From the NCBI GenBank assembly GCA_021404985.1, contig QWHP01000095.1, forward strand, positions 1 to 10,084: a stretch of 10,084 nucleotides of DNA. The letters run 5' to 3'. The stretch is from Actinobacteria bacterium ATB1. GTDB lineage: Bacteria > Actinomycetota > Acidimicrobiia > UBA2766. Numbering within the stretch: position 1 is the first letter of the stretch; every line of letters begins with the position of its first letter. The translations under genes were made by a program, and so were the position numbers. The notes under the pieces were generated by a model. That model did not search any database and was not told where the DNA came from. It worked only from the letters and a program-made list of their open reading frames with translations. Positions 6,275 through 10,084 of this stretch are shown here, in pieces.

Positions 6275-6808
6275 ATGGAGAACCCCGCAGCAACCGGAAC
6301 AGCAACCGGAGTAGCAACCGAGGCCGCGAGCGAACGCCAGGCCCGCCGGACGCGCAAGCCCCGCCCGTCCCGCCCGGCACGGCGTGCCGGCTACCTCGTC
6401 GCCGCGATGGTGAACCTCGTGCTCCTCTGACTCGTGAACCAGTTCCTGGACTGGGGCTGGCCGCCTTTCCTGACGGGGGAGTTCGACGACCTCCTGCCGA
6501 TCCTCGACGTCTCCCTCGTCGCCGGGGCCTTCCTGAACCTCGTCTGGATCGCCACCGATCCTCCGTGGGTGCAGCACACCGGGCAGATCGGGCTGAACGT
6601 CATCAGCCTGATCGTGACCGTGCGGACGTGGCAGATCTTCCCCTTCGACTTCTCGGACTACACCTCCGTATGGGAGACCGTCGCCAGAGTCGCGCTCGTC
6701 GTCGGCATCGTCGGGCTCGTGATCGCGACCATCTCCGAGGTCGCCGCTCTCTTCGGGGCCGACGGCGGCGAGGAACCCGCGGAGGACACGGCCGCCGGCA
6801 ACTCCTGA
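6275..6808 (+). pseudogene. Four-helix membrane protein split by TGA
   Basis: Read through codon 52, this frame encodes a 177-residue membrane protein: a basic, low-complexity N-terminus (to about 38), then four hydrophobic helices at about 41-57, 71-91, 103-123 and 135-160, with conserved-looking DPPW and WQIFPFDFSDY segments between them. Codon 52 (6428-6430) is TGA in the middle of the first helix, NLVLL-stop-LVNQF. Related small actinobacterial membrane proteins, as I remember them, have Trp (TGG) there, so a single G-to-A change would explain it. A GTG at 6434 could restart translation but has no ribosome binding site and would lose half the first helix. Function unknown. The upstream -10 (CACGCT, 6261-6266) is weak. 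Alternatives are stop-codon readthrough or a sequencing error. Confidence 0.65.
6289..6324 (+). repeat. Three tandem 12-bp repeats, coding
   Basis: Three copies of AGCAACCGGAAC-like units (6289-6300, 6301-6312, 6313-6324), differing at their 3' ends. They encode the Ala/Thr/Gly-rich N-terminus of the split membrane protein. The repeat is in phase with the codons, so gain or loss of a unit would not shift the frame. Confidence 0.7.
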
Positions 6809-6818
6809 CAGCCTCGAT

Positions 6819-6843
6819 CCCCCCGGGCGCGTCCCGACGGGGG
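6819..6843. terminator. Bidirectional hairpin between convergent genes
   Basis: CCCCCG (6820-6825) and CGGGGG (6838-6843) pair around a 12-nt loop that can itself form a short CGGG/CCCG stem in a competing fold. It fills the 36-bp gap between the stop codons of the membrane-protein gene and the convergent VOC gene. There are no T-tracts on either side, so the call rests on position and stem strength. Confidence 0.45.
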
Positions 6844-6844
6844 C

Positions 6845-7393
6845 CTAGACGGTGCTGTCGGCCGCCGAAACCGGCTCGTGGCGAACGTCCTCGGGTCCCA
6901 GCACCTTCGTCCAGGCGGCGAACTCGAGGACGATGCCGTCGGGATCCATGAAGTAGATCGATCTCACGAAGACCCCGGGATGCATCTCCTTAGAGTAGCC
7001 CTTCTCGCTGTCGTCGTGGTTCACGATCTCGCTGCACTCGACCCCGAGCTCGAACAGGCGCGCACGGTACTCCTCGAGGCGCTCCTCGGGCACCGTCAAG
7101 GCCACGTGGTTCATCGATCCGACGGCAGAATCCGCCTTGCCCACGTATGGGATCGTCGTGGGAGCGGCGATGCCCGGAGCGGGCCCGGGTCCCTTCGGGA
7201 ACCAGAAGAAGGCGATCTGGTTCCCTCCGCCACAATCGAAGAAGAAGTGCTGCCCCATCCCGTAGGGCAGCTCGACCGTCTTCACGAGCGGCATCCCCAG
7301 GACGTCGCGATAGAACTCGACGGTACGGCTCATGTCGCTGCACACGAGCGCCAGGTGATGCACTCCCCCGAGCTCGAAACTCGAATCACTCAT
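6845..7393 (-). CDS. VOC family protein, extradiol dioxygenase-like
   Basis: A 182-residue two-module vicinal oxygen chelate protein. The first module begins VHHLALVCSDMSRTVEFYRD, with ligand His13. The second begins MNHVALTVPEERLEEYRARL, with His96, and ends YFMDPDGIVLEF, with Glu158. With all these ligands present it probably binds a divalent metal and acts as a lyase, isomerase or ring-cleaving dioxygenase on a small molecule; the substrate cannot be read from the sequence. HFFFDCGGGNQIAFFWFP matches a group of glyoxalase/dioxygenase homologues common in actinobacteria. The ATG at 7393 has GGGGG 6 nt upstream; a GTG one codon earlier is less well spaced. The gene is divergent from the P450 gene, with an inverted repeat between them. 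Confidence 0.92.
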   Translation of the reverse strand: MSDSSFELGGVHHLALVCSDMSRTVEFYRDVLGMPLVKTVELPYGMGQHFFFDCGGGNQIAFFWFPKGPGPAPGIAAPTTIPYVGKADSAVGSMNHVALTVPEERLEEYRARLFELGVECSEIVNHDDSEKGYSKEMHPGVFVRSIYFMDPDGIVLEFAAWTKVLGPEDVRHEPVSAADSTV

Positions 7394-7423
7394 CACTTTC
7401 CCCCTTGACTGGCACTCCCCCGG

Positions 7424-7441
7424 TCGGGCGCCTGCGCCCGA
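7424..7441. promoter_or_regulatory. 18-bp inverted repeat, candidate operator
   Basis: TCGGGCGC-CT-GCGCCCGA has perfect 8-bp arms. It lies in the 114-bp divergent gap, 31 bp from the VOC start and 67 bp from the P450 start. On the minus strand it directly follows a -10-like TAAGGT (7447-7442), so a protein bound here would block the VOC transcription start. It could also form an RNA hairpin in the VOC leader. Confidence 0.5.
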
Positions 7442-7493
7442 ACCTTATCGAAGGGAGCACGCACCGCCATATCCCGCGCCGGCTCCTGCCAGG

Positions 7494-7499
7494 TACCCT
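7494..7499 (+). promoter_or_regulatory. -10 element, leaderless promoter candidate
   Basis: TACCCT followed by eight bases and then the P450 ATG. No purine-rich ribosome binding site precedes this ATG, which supports leaderless translation. The region 17 nt further upstream has no recognisable -35. Confidence 0.4.
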
Positions 7500-7507
7500 G
7501 CCTCCCG

Positions 7508-8710
7508 ATGGCAACTCACCAAGCGACGGGACCGATCCGCTACGTCGAGCGCGGCGGCGAGAGCTGGCGCGACCCCTGGGCCGACTACCGGACGCTGCGC
7601 GACCACGACCCGGTGCATTGCGCCGAACACCCGGAGTTCGGCGAGTTCTTCGTCCTCTCGCGCTTCGCCGACGTGATCGACGCCGCCCGTGACACGGAGA
7701 CCTTCTCGTCTGCGTCGGGTCTCACGCTCGATCCCGGCGTGATGGCGATGTTCGAGGGGCGTGCCGCACCCATCGTCATGATGGATCCACCCGAGCACAC
7801 CGCGATGCGACGCCTCGTCTCGGGCCCGATGACCCCGCGCCGCGTCGCCCAGATCGAGCCTGCCGTCACGGAGTTCGTGGACGCGCGCCTCGACACGATC
7901 GAGGATGCCGGTCGGGAGGTCGACATCGTCGACGTTCTGTTCAAGCCGCTTCCGAGCTTCGTCGTCGCCCACTACCTCGGCGTCCCGCTCGCGGACCGCT
8001 CGCGCTTCGACGCCTGGACGAGCGCGATAGTCGCAGCCAACGCGTCCGGTGGTGTCGCGAGCGCGCCCGAGGCCTTCGTCGAGCTCTTCTCGTATGCCAA
8101 CGAGCTCGTCGACCACCGCCGCCGCCACCTCGGCGAGGACCTCGTGTCCGAGCTCGTTCGCGCCGGGGAGGACAGCGCGGACACGCTCTGGATCGTGGGG
8201 TTCGTCTTCACGATGGTTGCCGGGGGCAACGACACGACGACCGGGCTGCTCGGGGGCGCCGCCGAGCTACTCACGGCACATCGCGAGCAACGCCGCGTGC
8301 TGATCGACGACCCCTCGCTGATCCGCCCGGCGGTCGACGAGTTCCTGCGTCTGACGACGCCAGTGCAGAACCTCGCACGCACCACCACACGCGACGTCAC
8401 GGTCCGCGGATGTCCGATACCGGTGGGACGCAAGGTGATGCTTCTGTACGGCTCGGCGAATCGTGACGAGCGGGAGTTCGGCCCTACAGCCGCAGACCTC
8501 GACGTACGGAGGAAGATCGACCGAACGGTCGCGTTCGGCTACGGGGCGCACCACTGCCTCGGCGCAGCCGCTGCGCGCCTCGCCGCTCGTGTCGCCCTCG
8601 AGAGGCTGCTCGAGCGGTTCCCGGCGTTCGAGGTCGATGCCGTCCGGGGCACGTTCGCGCCGGGCGCGTTCGTGCGCAGGTACGAGCAAGTCGACGATCC
8701 TCGTGCTCTC
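7508..8710 (+). CDS. Cytochrome P450, stop codon not found
   Basis: A soluble bacterial class I P450 monooxygenase, which would need a ferredoxin and reductase encoded elsewhere. The start is MATHQATGPIRYVERGGESW. Motifs seen: the I-helix AGGNDTTTG (238-246) for oxygen activation, the ExxR motif EFLR (Glu278-Arg281), and the heme-binding loop FGYGAHHCLG (343-352) with thiolate ligand Cys350. The substrate is unknown. Family resemblance ends near FVRRYEQ (about residue 394), where P450s of this size normally stop within ten residues. This frame has no stop codon from there to the window edge, so the given end is the approximate end of homology, not an observed stop. The esterase reading frame begins inside the last 75 bases. 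Confidence 0.88.
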
Positions 8711-10084
8711 CGTACTCGCTGTACCGGCCCTGGCCGCCCGGGGCGACGACAGCCCGTTGGCGTCCACGACCGCGGGTCCCGTCACGGGCGTCCATGCAGA
8801 CGGGCTCGACGTGTTCCGCTCGATACCCTACGCGGCACCGCCCACGAAGGACCTGCGCTGGCGCCCTCCCCGACCGGTCGAACCGTGGACGGAACCTCTC
8901 GACGCCACGGACCCGGGACCGATCTGCCCGCAGACCTCCGACATCCTCGAGACGACGGATGTTCCCCAATCCGAGGACTGCCTGACCGTGAACGTCTGGA
9001 CGCCCGGACTCCAAGGGCGCCGGCCAGTCCTCGTCTGGCTCCACGGAGGGGGCTTCAGTTGGGGCAGCGCCCGCGACGAGTGGTACGACGGCGCACAGCT
9101 TTCCCGCCGTGGCGACCTGGTCGTCGTCACGGTCCAGTACCGGCTCGGCGCCCTCGGCTGGCTCGACCTCGGCGGGGTCTCCGCCGAATACGCAGGGAGC
9201 GGCAACAACGGCCTGCGCGACCAGATCGCAGCACTGCGCTGGGTGCAGGCGAACGCAGGCGCATTCGGCGGCGACCCCGAACAGGTCACCGTCATGGGCG
9301 AGTCCGCCGGCGCGATCTCCATCGGCTCGCTGCTCGCGACCCCGGAAGCTTCGGGGCTCTTCGACCGTGTGATCATGCAGAGCGGGGCAACCGGGCTCGT
9401 GGCCGACGGGGAATGGGCAGGGAACGTGACCGGGGAGTACATGCGGATCCTCGGCGTCGAGGATCTCGCCGGCCTTCGCCGTGCCTCGACTGCGGAACTG
9501 CTCGACGCCGCAGAGGAGCTGTACGGCACTCAGTTCGCAGACACCGCGTTCCACCCGGTCGTCGACGGAGCGGTTCTCGCAGAGCCGCCTCTGCACTCGA
9601 TTGCCGCCGGGCCAGCCCGGGTTCCGGTCCTGATCGGCACGATGCTCGACGAGGCGCGCCTCTGGATCTTCTACATGGACGAGCTCGAGCGGTTGCCGCT
9701 CGAATACGCGAGACCCTGGCTCCAGGACCTGACAGACGGAAGGGCGGACGAGGTCGTCGGCGTCTACCGCAAGAGCCGGCCCGACTACACCGACCCGCAG
9801 CTCGGCCTCGCGATCGTCGGGGACGTCGCGTTCCGCATGCCGGCGGTCCGGCTGGCGGAGACGTTGGTTGCCGACGACGTCCCGGTCTGGATGTACCTCT
9901 TCACGTTGCAGAGCCCCGTCGAGGACGGCCGGTACGGGGCGGCCCACTCCTTCGAGCTGCCCTTCACGTTCCACAACCTCGACGCCAAGGGAGTCGACGA
10001 CCTCATCGGTGCCGATCCCGCGTACGAGAAGCTCGCCGACCGGATCCAGGACTCATGGATCGCGTTCGCACGCTCGGGGGATCC
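8637..10084 (+). CDS. Type-B carboxylesterase, secreted, 3' truncated
   Basis: A serine hydrolase of the carboxylesterase/lipase type-B family, splitting carboxylic esters, probably outside the cytoplasmic membrane. Motifs in order: EDCLTVNVW (113-121), oxyanion-hole HGGGF (136-140), nucleophile elbow GESAG (Ser223), acidic residue in MLDEARLW (Glu339) and catalytic His437 in AAHSFELPF. The triad is complete. The gene runs off the window at residue 482, near the usual family end (WIAFARSGDP). The ATG at 8637 is the best start: it gives a basic N-region (SRRAR) and the hydrophobic core STILVLSVLAVPALAA. The next residues, ARGDDSP, resemble a lipobox with Arg35 in place of Cys. The start lies inside the P450 3' end in a different frame. 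Confidence 0.88.
   Translation, partial: MPSGARSRRARSCAGTSKSTILVLSVLAVPALAARGDDSPLASTTAGPVTGVHADGLDVFRSIPYAAPPTKDLRWRPPRPVEPWTEPLDATDPGPICPQTSDILETTDVPQSEDCLTVNVWTPGLQGRRPVLVWLHGGGFSWGSARDEWYDGAQLSRRGDLVVVTVQYRLGALGWLDLGGVSAEYAGSGNNGLRDQIAALRWVQANAGAFGGDPEQVTVMGESAGAISIGSLLATPEASGLFDRVIMQSGATGLVADGEWAGNVTGEYMRILGVEDLAGLRRASTAELLDAAEELYGTQFADTAFHPVVDGAVLAEPPLHSIAAGPARVPVLIGTMLDEARLWIFYMDELERLPLEYARPWLQDLTDGRADEVVGVYRKSRPDYTDPQLGLAIVGDVAFRMPAVRLAETLVADDVPVWMYLFTLQSPVEDGRYGAAHSFELPFTFHNLDAKGVDDLIGADPAYEKLADRIQDSWIAFARSGD

Noticed and set aside
8484..9974. Long minus-strand open frame (496 codons) opposite the P450 and esterase genes
   Set aside because: The plus strand carries clear P450 and type-B esterase motifs through the same bases. 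The minus frame has Arg/Asp/Val-rich, motif-free sequence, which is typical of antisense frames in high-GC genes.
7508..10084. Single giant P450 fusion protein in the P450 frame
   Set aside because: Past about 8710 this frame is Arg/Pro-rich noise, while another frame carries a complete esterase catalytic triad. The open frame is therefore not evidence of a real fusion.

Overview
This is a high-GC bacterial window, almost certainly from an actinobacterium. The evidence is the strong GC bias at third codon positions, a mycobacterial-type SOS box, a DUF222/HNH (13E12-type) nuclease gene, and several genes that look leaderless, with a TANNNT -10 element 6-8 nt before the start codon. An acidimicrobial or related deep-branching lineage is possible, but that is only an impression.

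Layout. A complete dihydroxy-acid dehydratase gene (ilvD, 68-1948, +) is followed by tRNA-Asn(GTT) (2044-2116, +). Behind the tRNA lies a stretch of visibly lower GC (about 60% in hand-counted lines, against about 77% in an ilvD line), with every gene on the minus strand. In transcription order these are: a DUF222-HNH endonuclease (5613-4186); a membrane-anchored protein with thirteen glycines at an exact four-residue period (3975-3673); two small proteins I do not recognise (3614-3261 and 3251-2847); and a DUF6941-like protein (2824-2369). The last three are tightly packed and look like one operon. The HNH gene has a perfect SOS box, TCGAAC-N4-GTTCGA, overlapping its likely transcription start. 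A RecA-NDp-like element overlaps the box by one base, so the gene is probably induced by DNA damage.

From 5713 the window returns to high-GC metabolic genes. There is a VOC/glyoxalase-fold gene (5713-6240, +), then a small four-helix membrane-protein gene split by an in-frame TGA where Trp is expected (6275-6808, +). A second VOC gene runs convergently (7393-6845, -). Divergent from it is a cytochrome P450 gene (from 7508, +) with every diagnostic motif, but its frame has no stop codon before the window ends. Overlapping its 3' end in another frame is a type-B carboxylesterase with a signal peptide (from 8637, +), cut off by the window edge. The two VOC proteins, P450 and esterase would fit catabolism or modification of small organic molecules, but no pathway can be named.

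Most worth a second look: the damage-inducible HNH gene, the membrane-tethered GX3-repeat protein with the small-gene operon next to tRNA-Asn, the nonsense codon at 6428, and the missing P450 stop codon.
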